NCBI GenBank assembly: GCA_902774055.1
Contig: CACYGX010000001.1
Span: 62,001-126,000 of the forward strand
Source: an uncultured Bacteroidales bacterium
GTDB lineage: Bacteria > Bacteroidota > Bacteroidia > Bacteroidales > Muribaculaceae
Direction of reading: 5' to 3'
Length of the DNA: 64,000 nt
Both the position numbers and the translations under genes were made by a program. Shown piece by piece: positions 9,512 through 17,631 of the stretch; positions within the stretch are counted from its first letter, which is position 1; each line of letters opens with the position of its first letter. The notes below the pieces were generated by a model. That model worked only from the letters and a program-made list of their open reading frames with translations. It was not told where the DNA came from and did no database searches.

Positions 9512-9591
9512 TCTAGATTCTCTAGATTCTCTAGATTTTCTAGATCCTCTAGATCCTCTAGATCATCTAGATCATCTAGATTGTCTAGATA
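9512..9591. repeat. 9-bp tandem repeat (TCTAGATTC type), nine phased copies
   Basis: CTAG occurs at 9513, 9522, 9531, 9540, 9549, 9558, 9567, 9576 and 9585, exactly every 9 bases. The unit is TCTAGAT plus two variable bases (TC, TT, CC, CA, TG). It lies between the ftsK terminator and the lolA start. Each unit holds the palindrome TCTAGA. Confidence 0.95.
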
Positions 9592-9593
9592 GC

Positions 9594-9621
9594 AAAAAGA
9601 GTGCCAACTGTGGGCACTCTT
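9594..9621 (-). terminator. Rho-independent terminator after ftsK
   Basis: Perfect 9-bp stem (AAGAGTGCC 9597-9605 with GGCACTCTT 9613-9621) and a 7-base loop. On the minus strand it is followed by T residues. It lies 18 bases after the ftsK stop and suggests lolA may have its own promoter. Confidence 0.8.
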
Positions 9622-9638
9622 GATGATGTTAAGTGTTA

Positions 9639-12158
9639 TTAAGGGAACAATTGGTCGATGTCCATGGGGCTGACGAGCACCTGGCGGGGCTTGCTGCCCT
9701 GGGCGGGACCCACGATGCCGGCGTGTTCCATCTGGTCCATCAGGCGGCCAGCGCGGTTATAGCCTATCTCGTAGCGTCGTTGCAGCGACGAGGTGCTGGC
9801 AGTATTGCTCATGACAACAAAGCGGACAGCCTCTTCAAACAACGGATCCCGGTCTTTGACATTTCCCACATTGGCGTCACTGCCGCCACCCTCGTCCTTG
9901 CCGACGTACTCGGGCAGCATGTAGGGCTCCTCGTGATTGATGTCGCGGTCTTTATCTTCTTGCTCCTTGATGAAATCACAGATGCGCACAATGTCGGGCG
10001 TATCGACAAACGGGCACTGCAGACGCGTCAACTCGCCGTCGATCTGGAACAGCATGTCACCGCGACCAATGAGTTGCTGGGCGCCCCTGCGGTCGATGAT
10101 GATCTGGCTGTCAATACCCTGGGCTACGGCAAAGGCGATGCGGCCAGGGAAGTTACCCTTGATCAGGCCAGTGATGACCTTGGACGACGGGCGCTGTGTG
10201 GCGATGATCATGTGGATACCCACGGCACGGGCCTTCTGTGCAATGCGCACCAGCGGCGTTTCTACTTCCTTGCCAGCGGTCATGATCATGTCGCTGAACT
10301 CGTCGATGATACCCACGATGTAGGGCATGTATTGGTACTTGAGGTTGCCGTGCTCGTCGCGCACTTCACGCAACTCACGGCGCCACAGGTCGTTGTAGTC
10401 GCTCACGTTGCGCACCCTCACTTCCTCAAACACGCTATAGCGGTTTTCCATCTCCTGCACCAGGCAGTTCAGCGTCTTGATAACGCGGTCGGTATCGGTG
10501 ATGATGGCCTTCTCCTCGCCTGGGGCCTTGGCAAAGAAGTACTTCTCCAGGTCGGCATACACGCTGAACTCCACACGCTTGGGGTCCACAAGGACAAATT
10601 TCAGCTCCGACGGGCCCTTCTTGTAGAGCAACGATGTGATGATAGCGTTCAATCCCACCGATTTACCCTTACCGGTTGCACCCGCAACGAGCAGGTGAGG
10701 CATCTTGGTCAGGTCGGCGATGAATACCTCATTGCTGACGGTGCAGCCCAAGCACATGGGCAGTTTGGCGCGTGTTTCCTGGAAGGCCTTGGAGCCTAAC
10801 ACTTCACGCATGGGGACAACCTGCGGGTCGCGGTTGGGTACCTCGATGCCGATGGTGCCCTTGCCGGGCATGGGGGCGATGATGCGGATACCCAGGGCTG
10901 CAAGGCTCAGGGCGATATCGTCCTCTAGACCGCGAATCTTGTTCACGCGCACGCCATCCTGTGGCACAATCTCAAACAGTGTCACCGTGGGACCCACGTG
11001 CACCTTGATTTCCTTGATCTCGATGCCATACTTGCTCAGGGTGTCGCGAATGCGCTCCTTGTTCTCGTCCTGCTCCTGCTTATCGACGCTGTTGGGGTTC
11101 ATGCGGATGTCCTGCAGCAGGTCGAGGGTGGGGAAGTGGTAATGCATGTACTCGCCAGTGGGGTCATGAGGATTGCTGACACCAGTGCTGGCGGTGATGG
11201 GTTTCAGGCGGGCGGCTTCACTGTTACCATCGGCCTGGCCTGGGTCGTTCGACCTGGATTTGCTGCGGGCCCTGAAGCGGCGAGCAGGTTTCATCTCCTC
11301 CTCGGTGAGGTCAATATCCTCATCGTGCTTGGGCGTCTCAGTAACCTTCTGCTCTCCGCCCAGGAAGGTCGATTGGCCGGGCTCGTTCACTTCCATCTCG
11401 GCTTCTTCCTTGATCTTGCTGCGTTTTTTCTCAAACTCTTGCTGCAGCTGCTGGTAGAGGGCTGTAAACGTCTGGTAGGTCAAGAAAATCCATAGCATGA
11501 AGATGACCAGGTTGACAGCAATCATGCCATACAACCCAAACAATCCCAGCAACCACTTGTTGGCATAGAAGCCGAAATAGCCTCCCAGCGGGAAGAACGT
11601 AATAGGCTTCATGAAATAGGTGGCAGCACCCACGATCATCGAGAAGGTGAAAATGCTGAACAGGCAAACAAATGTGTAGGAAAAGAAATGGGCCTTCTTG
11701 CCCTTGCGCACGAGCCTCATGCCCAAGGTCAGGAACCACACGACGATGATAAACGCTGCGACGCCCACACCGCTCGAGATGAAGAAGTCGCTTATCGACG
11801 CTCCAGCAGCGGCACCCGCATTGCGTATCTGGTCGGGAACCTTGGCATTCTCGATCATCGAGTAGTTGGCGATGCGGTTTTGATCGCTCATTCCTGCTGC
11901 GATAAAGTAGGACAGGAACGAGATCAACAGGTAAATGCCCGTCAACAACATGATGAGGCCAGTGGCAAACCGTAGCCTGCCATTCTGGAAAAACGCCATG
12001 AAGCGTTGCCACTTGGTGACATTTTCGCCGTCGATGGCTTCTTGGGCCTGTTGCGCCTTGCGGTAGTCTTCTGATTTTTTAACACCGCTGATATCAGGAC
12101 CATAATAACCCTGATTATCGTTCATTTTTTTATTGTGGTTTTCTTGACTTTTGCTCAT
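9639..12158 (-). CDS. ftsK: FtsK/SpoIIIE DNA translocase
   Basis: An 839-residue septal DNA translocase that pumps chromosomal DNA and coordinates dimer resolution with cell division. Four transmembrane helices are visible at about 65-88, 126-147, 158-181 and 202-228. A charged linker (about 235-350) follows, then the motor: Walker A GATGKGKSVGLN near residue 493 and the Walker B-like stretch YIVGIIDEFSDMIMT. The last about 65 residues form the winged-helix gamma domain (SNTASTSSLQRRYEIGYNRA) that reads DNA polarity sequences. Length and domain order are normal. A strong terminator follows it. Confidence 0.95.
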   Translation of the reverse strand: MSKSQENHNKKMNDNQGYYGPDISGVKKSEDYRKAQQAQEAIDGENVTKWQRFMAFFQNGRLRFATGLIMLLTGIYLLISFLSYFIAAGMSDQNRIANYSMIENAKVPDQIRNAGAAAGASISDFFISSGVGVAAFIIVVWFLTLGMRLVRKGKKAHFFSYTFVCLFSIFTFSMIVGAATYFMKPITFFPLGGYFGFYANKWLLGLFGLYGMIAVNLVIFMLWIFLTYQTFTALYQQLQQEFEKKRSKIKEEAEMEVNEPGQSTFLGGEQKVTETPKHDEDIDLTEEEMKPARRFRARSKSRSNDPGQADGNSEAARLKPITASTGVSNPHDPTGEYMHYHFPTLDLLQDIRMNPNSVDKQEQDENKERIRDTLSKYGIEIKEIKVHVGPTVTLFEIVPQDGVRVNKIRGLEDDIALSLAALGIRIIAPMPGKGTIGIEVPNRDPQVVPMREVLGSKAFQETRAKLPMCLGCTVSNEVFIADLTKMPHLLVAGATGKGKSVGLNAIITSLLYKKGPSELKFVLVDPKRVEFSVYADLEKYFFAKAPGEEKAIITDTDRVIKTLNCLVQEMENRYSVFEEVRVRNVSDYNDLWRRELREVRDEHGNLKYQYMPYIVGIIDEFSDMIMTAGKEVETPLVRIAQKARAVGIHMIIATQRPSSKVITGLIKGNFPGRIAFAVAQGIDSQIIIDRRGAQQLIGRGDMLFQIDGELTRLQCPFVDTPDIVRICDFIKEQEDKDRDINHEEPYMLPEYVGKDEGGGSDANVGNVKDRDPLFEEAVRFVVMSNTASTSSLQRRYEIGYNRAGRLMDQMEHAGIVGPAQGSKPRQVLVSPMDIDQLFP

Positions 12159-12245
12159 TTTGCTATCGATAAATTTAGGGGTGTAAAATTACAAAATAAA
12201 ATTGATTTACAAACGCAAATCCAATCATTTTTTTTAAAAAAAATT

Positions 12246-12372
12246 TTATCGTCCTTTTTCCATGGTAAAATGTGTGTCGAATACCATGCCACCTGCAGTG
12301 ACCACAAGGAGCCCTGCAAGCACTAAAATAATTAAATAATAGATGTTTAAATATTCTTTAACCTGAGTTGGA
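12246..12372 (-). other. Possible very small membrane ORF after trkH
   Basis: Immediately after trkH, one minus-strand frame stays open to a TAA at 12246-12248 and would encode YLNIYYLIILVLAGLLVV followed by TAGGMVFDTHFTMEKGR: one hydrophobic helix and a polar tail. No ATG lies at a sensible place; a GTG inside the hydrophobic stretch, or an ATG overlapping the trkH end, would have to serve. It may be an AT-rich accident. Recorded because small one-helix partners of K+ transporters exist. Confidence 0.25.
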
Positions 12373-13854
12373 TTAGTCTTTCTTCCAGAAGGAACGTGTG
12401 AAGATGACCAGAACGGTGAACAGCTCGAGACGGCCAATCATCATTTCCAGTGCCAGCATCCATTTTGCTCCCGGATGCAGTGCTACCCATGAGCCGCCGG
12501 AACCCGTCACTCCGAAACCGATACCCACGTTGCTGATGGCTGACATGGATGTGTACATGGCATCAAACACGGGGATGCCATAGAACGTGAGGTACAATGC
12601 CACAATCATGATGATGCCCACATAGACCGTGAAGAACGTGTTGACCTTGCTCACCACATGGTTGGGGACTGGCTTGCCGTCGATGTGGACGGCGCGCACC
12701 GAGTTGGTGTGCAACACGCGGTAAAACTCATTGGCGGTGTGCTTGAGCAGGACGATGAGGCGGTCCATCTTGGCGCCACCCGAGGTTGAACCTGCCATAC
12801 CGCCAAAGAACATCATCACCATCAGGATCACCGTGACAAACTCGCCGCTGTCCTCATAGTCAAAGGTGGAGAAGCCTGTCGAGGTGATGGCCGATATGGT
12901 ATCGAATGCGCCATAGACAAAGCGGTCGAAGTTGTTGTCCAGAAAACCCTTGTAGGCCATATAGGCAACAATGGCGACCGTAGTGATAAATGCGGTCATG
13001 CAGTACCAGCGCAGGGTGTTATTGTGCTTGATGCGGCTGAAGTTGCCGCGCATCAGGGCTGCAATAATCGAGAAGCTGACACCGCCGATGAACATGAAGA
13101 TAATCACGACAATGAACACATAGCTCGACTGCCAGTAGTCAAGACCGATATTCTTGGTCGAATAGCCGCCAGTCGAGGTGGTCGTCATCGCGTGACACAC
13201 GGCATCAAACCAATCCATCGGGCCGGCATAGAGCAACCCAGTGAGTATGGCGGTCAGGCCGATGTAGATGAGCCACAGGTCTTTAGCGGTCTGGCTCACG
13301 CGGGGGCGCAATCGCTCGTGGGTGATGCCCGTCACCTCGGCATTGAACAGGGCAATGCCGCCTTTCTGGTTCAACATGGGGATGACAGCCAGGGTGAACA
13401 GGATGATTCCCATGCCACCTATCCACTGGGTCATCGCGCGCCAGAAGAGCACTCCGTGGGGTATCTCCTCGACATAGCGTATCACGCTTGAACCGGTGGT
13501 GGTGAAACCTGCCATCGTCTCAAAAAATGCATCGGTGACATTATTAAATGTGTCACTGAACAGGTAGGGCAACATGCCGAACATCGAGAAGAACACCCAG
13601 ATGATGCCGGTCAACATGAGACCCTCACGCTTGTGCATCGATGAGCTGTGTGGTCTGATGCCGAAGGCCATGCCGGCACCTGCTGCTGCCGTGATGCCTG
13701 CACTATAGATAAATGCCCACATCGATGAACTCTCCTTGTAATAGATAGAAACGGCTAGCGGCAGCAGCATGAAGGCGGCCTCGATGAGCAGCAGCCACCC
13801 CTGCATGCGCAGCACGATAGGAAAGTTGATATTTTGATTGATATGCTTGGGCAT
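12373..13854 (-). CDS. trkH: Trk-type potassium uptake channel subunit TrkH
   Basis: A 493-residue polytopic membrane protein of the TrkH/KtrB family, which forms the K+ translocating pore. Several hydrophobic segments alternate with pore-loop signatures, such as FFETMAGFTTTGSSV (first loop, near residue 110), HAMTTTSTGGYST (second) and TISAITSTGFSTFD (third), ending with AISNVGIGFGVTGSG. Its ATG overlaps the trkA stop (TAATG), so channel and gating subunit are translated together. Confidence 0.93.
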   Translation of the reverse strand: MPKHINQNINFPIVLRMQGWLLLIEAAFMLLPLAVSIYYKESSSMWAFIYSAGITAAAGAGMAFGIRPHSSSMHKREGLMLTGIIWVFFSMFGMLPYLFSDTFNNVTDAFFETMAGFTTTGSSVIRYVEEIPHGVLFWRAMTQWIGGMGIILFTLAVIPMLNQKGGIALFNAEVTGITHERLRPRVSQTAKDLWLIYIGLTAILTGLLYAGPMDWFDAVCHAMTTTSTGGYSTKNIGLDYWQSSYVFIVVIIFMFIGGVSFSIIAALMRGNFSRIKHNNTLRWYCMTAFITTVAIVAYMAYKGFLDNNFDRFVYGAFDTISAITSTGFSTFDYEDSGEFVTVILMVMMFFGGMAGSTSGGAKMDRLIVLLKHTANEFYRVLHTNSVRAVHIDGKPVPNHVVSKVNTFFTVYVGIIMIVALYLTFYGIPVFDAMYTSMSAISNVGIGFGVTGSGGSWVALHPGAKWMLALEMMIGRLELFTVLVIFTRSFWKKD

Positions 13855-15185
13855 TACGAGAAATATTTGTCAAGTTTATGGATTGCGCCTTGCAGGCAGA
13901 AGACTACCACATGATCACCAGCCTGGATGCGGGTGTTACCGCCAACAAGCATGCCCTGGCCGTTACGCACCAGTCCGGCAATAGTGAAATCGCGGCTCAG
14001 TTTCAGGTCCTTGACGTCGGCGCGGGTAACTCGGTCTCCTTCTTCGACAATGATTTCGGCCACCTCGGCGTCCGACATTGCCAGGCAGCGGGCGTTGTCC
14101 TCGTCAGCGTCAATCATGATCTGGTAGATGCGGCTTGATGCCAACAGTTTCTTGTTGACGATGGAGCCGATGTTGAGCGCCTCGGCCTCGTTAATGAACT
14201 GGATGTCTTCGACTTGGGCGATGGTCTTGGGGACGCCATTGGTCTTGGCTATCATGCAGGCCATCATGTTGACAGCGCTGTTCTCGCCCAGCGAGATAAA
14301 TGCGTCATAGTTGCTCACGCTCTCCTCCTCGCTGAGTTCCGAATCGCGGAAGTCGCCCTGCACCAGTTTGCAGTTGGGATAGCGTTGAGCCAACTCCTCG
14401 CAACGTTCACCGTCAGGTTCAATAATCTTGATGTCAACGGTTTTGCCCAATTTCTTGATGAGCTGCTCGGCGATGTCGTTGCCGCCCACGATGAGGACAT
14501 TATCCACGGGAGTCTGTATCTTGCCGCACACTTCGCGCACCTCGTCAATGTGGTCGCGCGTGGTCGCGATATAGACAATGTCGTTGGCCAGCACACGGTC
14601 CTCGCCGCGCGGGATGATGATCTCGCGGTTGCGCTTGATGGCCGACACGTGCAGGAAGTTGCTGATGTGGGAGAGGTCCTTGAGCATGTGGTTGAGAATG
14701 CTCGCATTAGAGCGAATCTTCACGCCCACGACGATGAGCTCACCGTCAAAGAGCTCAAACCAGTTCCTGGCCCATGTGCGCTTCAATGCACTGGCAATCT
14801 CTTTGGCTGCCAGCATCTCGGGATAGATGAGATGGTCTATGCCCAGCCTGGTGAAGTGTTCGCGCCAGTTCGTGTTAAAGAACTCGTCATTGTCGATGCG
14901 CGCAACGGTCTTCTTGGCGCCCAACTTTTTAGCCATCGAGCACGACAGGATGTTGCGGGCCTCGCTCTTGGTCACGGCGATAAACAGGTCGCAATACCCG
15001 GTCTTGATGGCATTCAGGTCGCTGAACGAGATGGCGCTGCCTTGATGGGTCAGCAGGTTGTAGTTCTCGAGGGGCTCGAGTTTCTTGGTATCAACGTCCA
15101 TGACGATGATATCCTGCTCCTCGTTACTGAGCATCTTGGCCAAGTGGGTCCCGACTTCTCCTGCGCCGGCAATTACTATTCTCAT
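13854..15185 (-). CDS. trkA: TrkA, NAD-binding regulator of the Trk potassium channel
   Basis: A 443-residue cytoplasmic ring-forming protein that gates TrkH in response to nucleotides. It has two RCK_N Rossmann domains (MRIVIAGAGEVGTHLA at the N-terminus and VLIVGGNDIAEQLIKKLG near residue 232), each followed by an RCK_C domain (ELIVVGVKI and EIIVEEGDRVTRADVKDL). This is the normal two-repeat layout. It begins 47 bases after dxs and overlaps trkH, forming one operon. Confidence 0.93.
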   Translation of the reverse strand: MRIVIAGAGEVGTHLAKMLSNEEQDIIVMDVDTKKLEPLENYNLLTHQGSAISFSDLNAIKTGYCDLFIAVTKSEARNILSCSMAKKLGAKKTVARIDNDEFFNTNWREHFTRLGIDHLIYPEMLAAKEIASALKRTWARNWFELFDGELIVVGVKIRSNASILNHMLKDLSHISNFLHVSAIKRNREIIIPRGEDRVLANDIVYIATTRDHIDEVREVCGKIQTPVDNVLIVGGNDIAEQLIKKLGKTVDIKIIEPDGERCEELAQRYPNCKLVQGDFRDSELSEEESVSNYDAFISLGENSAVNMMACMIAKTNGVPKTIAQVEDIQFINEAEALNIGSIVNKKLLASSRIYQIMIDADEDNARCLAMSDAEVAEIIVEEGDRVTRADVKDLKLSRDFTIAGLVRNGQGMLVGGNTRIQAGDHVVVFCLQGAIHKLDKYFS

Positions 15186-15232
15186 CGTTTAAACTATTTA
15201 CAGATTTTGGTTATTGATTGCTGATGCAATTT

Positions 15233-17152
15233 CTAACTTATAGTTTCTAATTCCTCTTTAATGGCTTTCTCCAGCGACTGGGCGTCCATGCCGCAACGCT
15301 CATAGAGTTGAGCCACAGTGCCCTGGTGCACAAACTCATCTTGCACGCCCAGCATCCTGAGGCGGGTGTCGCGGTGGTGCAGAGCGATCCACTCGGCAAC
15401 AGCCGTCCCTAGGCCGCCCATGACGGTACCGTCCTCGATGGTGATGATGCTGCGATAACGCGTGGTGGCTTCTTCAAGGATTTCCTCATCGATGGGCTTG
15501 AGGAAAATCATGTCATAGTGGCCCACCTTGATACCCTGCTCAGCCAGGCGGTTGACCACCTCGATGACCTCGTTGCCAATGTGACCGATACTCAACACGG
15601 CCACGCCCTCGCCCTCGCTCATGCGACGGCCCTTGCCCACGGGCAGGATCTGCATCTCGTTATGCCAGTCGGCGATGACGCCCTTGCCGCGTGGGTAGCG
15701 TATGGCAAAGGGGCCCAAGTCATCGCTCTGGGCGGTAAACATGAGGTTGCGCAGGTCGTGCTCATTGATGGGCGATGCCACGGTCATGCCGGGGATGCAG
15801 CGCAGGTAGGCCAGGTCAAACAGGCCGTGATGCGTCACGCCGTCCTCGCCAACGATGCCGCCACGGTCGATGCAGAAGGTCACAGGCAGGCCCTGGATGG
15901 CAACATCGTGGATGATGGAGTCATAGCCGCGTTGCAGGAAGGTGCTGTAGATGGCGCAGAAGGGGCGCATGCCATCCTTAGCAAGGCCACCGGCAAAGGT
16001 CACTGCATGACCCTCGCTGATGCCCACGTCAAAGGCGCGACGCGGCATCGCTTCCAGCATCAGCGACATCGATGTGCCGCTAGGCATGGCAGCGGTGATG
16101 CCGACGATTTTCTCGTTTTTCTCCGCCAGTTCGACAAGAGTCTTGCCGAACACGTCCTGATACTTGATGGGACCGCCCTTGCCGCCCTTGGCGCGTTCGC
16201 CGGTCTCCTCGTCAAACTTGCCCGGGGCGTGCCATGTGGCGGGATCGGCCTCGGCAGCGGCAAAGCCCTTGCCCTTGACCGTGCGCAGGTGAACCAGCTT
16301 GGGGCCGGTCATATCCTTGATCTCATTGAAGATCTTCACGAGGCGTTTCACGTCATGCCCGTCATACAGGCCGAAGTATCGGATGTTCAGTCCCTCAAAG
16401 ATGTTCTGCTGGCCCGACAGCAAGGACTTCATGGCGTTGCTGAAGCGCATGATCAACCCCTTGCGGTTGTCGTTGATGACGTTGTGGCGGCGCAGGAACT
16501 GATAGGACTTGTAGCGCAGCTTGTTATAGCGGTGAGAGGTGTGCAGGTCGCTCATGTAGGAACTCAGGGCACCCACGTTGGCATCAATCGCCATATCGTT
16601 GTCATTGAGGACGATGATCAGGTTGTTGGGGTTGGTCGTCGCGTTATTGATGCCCTCAAAGGCCAAACCGCCGCTGATGCTCGCGTCACCGATGATGGCA
16701 ACCACCTTGCGGTCCTGGTTATTCTGCAGCTCGGCGGCAATCGCCATACCCAAGGCGGCCGAGATGCTGTTCGAGGCGTGACCAGCCGTGAAAGTGTCAT
16801 ATTCGCTCTCGGCAGGGTTGGGAAATCCGCTCAGTCCGTCCAATTTCCTGTTGTCGTCAAACTGGTCGCGACGACCCGTCAAAATCTTGTGGGCATAGGC
16901 CTGATGGCCCACGTCCCAGACCAGACGGTCGTCGGGTGTGTTAAATACATAGTGTAGTGCTACCACAATCTCGACGGCCCCCATGCTCGAGGCAAAATGG
17001 CCCGGGTTGCTCGATAGCTCGTGTATCATAAATTGCCGCAACTCGTCACACACCTGAGGCAACTTGTCGATGTCAAGTTTCCTGAGGTCGGCGGGGCTGT
17101 CAATGGTGGCCAGCAGCGGGCAGTGTTCTCGTATATAGGAGTTTTTGGTCAT
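15233..17152 (-). CDS. dxs: 1-deoxy-D-xylulose-5-phosphate synthase
   Basis: A 639-residue thiamine-diphosphate enzyme that joins pyruvate and glyceraldehyde-3-phosphate, the first step of the MEP isoprenoid pathway. Motifs: GHFASSMGAVE near 50, the TPP-binding GDASISGG (about 152-159; GDGAMTGG in many orthologues), and the C-terminal transketolase regions with CIDRGGIVGEDGVTHHG and RYPRGKG. I chose the ATG at 17152 (MTKNSYIREHCPLL). An upstream in-frame extension would read through a small upstream gene and has no homology-like features. It is followed by trkA. Confidence 0.94.
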   Translation of the reverse strand: MTKNSYIREHCPLLATIDSPADLRKLDIDKLPQVCDELRQFMIHELSSNPGHFASSMGAVEIVVALHYVFNTPDDRLVWDVGHQAYAHKILTGRRDQFDDNRKLDGLSGFPNPAESEYDTFTAGHASNSISAALGMAIAAELQNNQDRKVVAIIGDASISGGLAFEGINNATTNPNNLIIVLNDNDMAIDANVGALSSYMSDLHTSHRYNKLRYKSYQFLRRHNVINDNRKGLIMRFSNAMKSLLSGQQNIFEGLNIRYFGLYDGHDVKRLVKIFNEIKDMTGPKLVHLRTVKGKGFAAAEADPATWHAPGKFDEETGERAKGGKGGPIKYQDVFGKTLVELAEKNEKIVGITAAMPSGTSMSLMLEAMPRRAFDVGISEGHAVTFAGGLAKDGMRPFCAIYSTFLQRGYDSIIHDVAIQGLPVTFCIDRGGIVGEDGVTHHGLFDLAYLRCIPGMTVASPINEHDLRNLMFTAQSDDLGPFAIRYPRGKGVIADWHNEMQILPVGKGRRMSEGEGVAVLSIGHIGNEVIEVVNRLAEQGIKVGHYDMIFLKPIDEEILEEATTRYRSIITIEDGTVMGGLGTAVAEWIALHHRDTRLRMLGVQDEFVHQGTVAQLYERCGMDAQSLEKAIKEELETIS

Positions 17153-17159
17153 GATATTG

Positions 17160-17333
17160 TCATTTTTTACGCACATACTTCTTGTAGAGAGGCACAAACA
17201 CAATGATGCCCGACGCCACAATGGTAAAAATCACCATGAAGTCGATTCGTGCTGCCCGGGTGAGCAGCAACCAGCACAATCCCACCCACAATAGCAGGAT
17301 GCACACAAAGCGTATCATGTTTCCAGTTGTCAT
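17160..17333 (-). CDS. Small two-helix membrane protein, first gene of the dxs operon
   Basis: A clean 57-codon ORF: ATG at 17331-17333, TGA at 17160-17162, seven bases before the dxs start. It encodes two hydrophobic helices, MIRFVCILLLWVGLCWLLL and FMVIFTIVASGIIVFVPLY, separated by TRAARID and ending in the basic tail KKYVRKK, which suggests both ends in the cytoplasm. Codon use resembles its neighbours. I do not recognise the family. The tight spacing to dxs implies co-transcription and perhaps translational coupling. Confidence 0.65.
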   Translation of the reverse strand: MTTGNMIRFVCILLLWVGLCWLLLTRAARIDFMVIFTIVASGIIVFVPLYKKYVRKK

Positions 17334-17362
17334 CTCGTTCTCTTCAAGAATTGTCTAACCTG

Positions 17363-17370
17363 CAAAGATA
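17363..17370 (-). promoter_or_regulatory. Probable -7 element of the dxs-trkAH operon
   Basis: TATCTTTG on the minus strand, 30 bases upstream of the small ORF start. No clear TTG is found at the right distance upstream. Confidence 0.45.
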
Positions 17371-17569
17371 ATCATATTTTGTGAAACCATAGCCATCCCA
17401 GTAATTTTTCGCATTTTTTGTGATTCTTCATGATGCCAATAAAGTGCAAAAACGTCCGCTAAAAATGCGAGACAGTAGGGCCTCGCCTTGGCGTGGCCGA
17501 TGTGCGACAGATGGTAATAATTACGACGATTATCAATAGACTTCCAAGTTTTACTAAGCATCAAATGTG

Positions 17570-17605
17570 AAAAAAAATAGAGACGCAAAAATTTTGCGTC
17601 TCTAT
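17570..17605 (-). terminator. Rho-independent terminator of the first C10 protease gene
   Basis: A 14-bp perfect inverted repeat (arms 17577-17590 and 17592-17605, GC core GAGACGC/GCGTCTC) followed on the minus strand by a run of eight T residues. Confidence 0.85.
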
Positions 17606-17631
17606 AAGAGTTCTCAGTGAGATGTTGTCAA

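Noticed and set aside
8847-9623. Plus-strand ORF of 258 codons over lolA and the 9-bp repeat
   Set aside because: It is antisense to lolA; its repetitive LDSLDFLDP end only translates the tandem repeat. Composition and neighbours favour the minus-strand gene.
17479-17499. Short GC-rich dyad GGGCCTCGCC-TT-GGCGTGGCC
   Set aside because: The loop is too small for a stable hairpin as written and there is no T-run or gene end nearby.
17355-17588. Minus-strand 77-codon ORF before the dxs operon
   Set aside because: It overlaps the terminator of the C10 protease gene at one end and the promoter of the dxs operon at the other, and its sequence shows no domain pattern.
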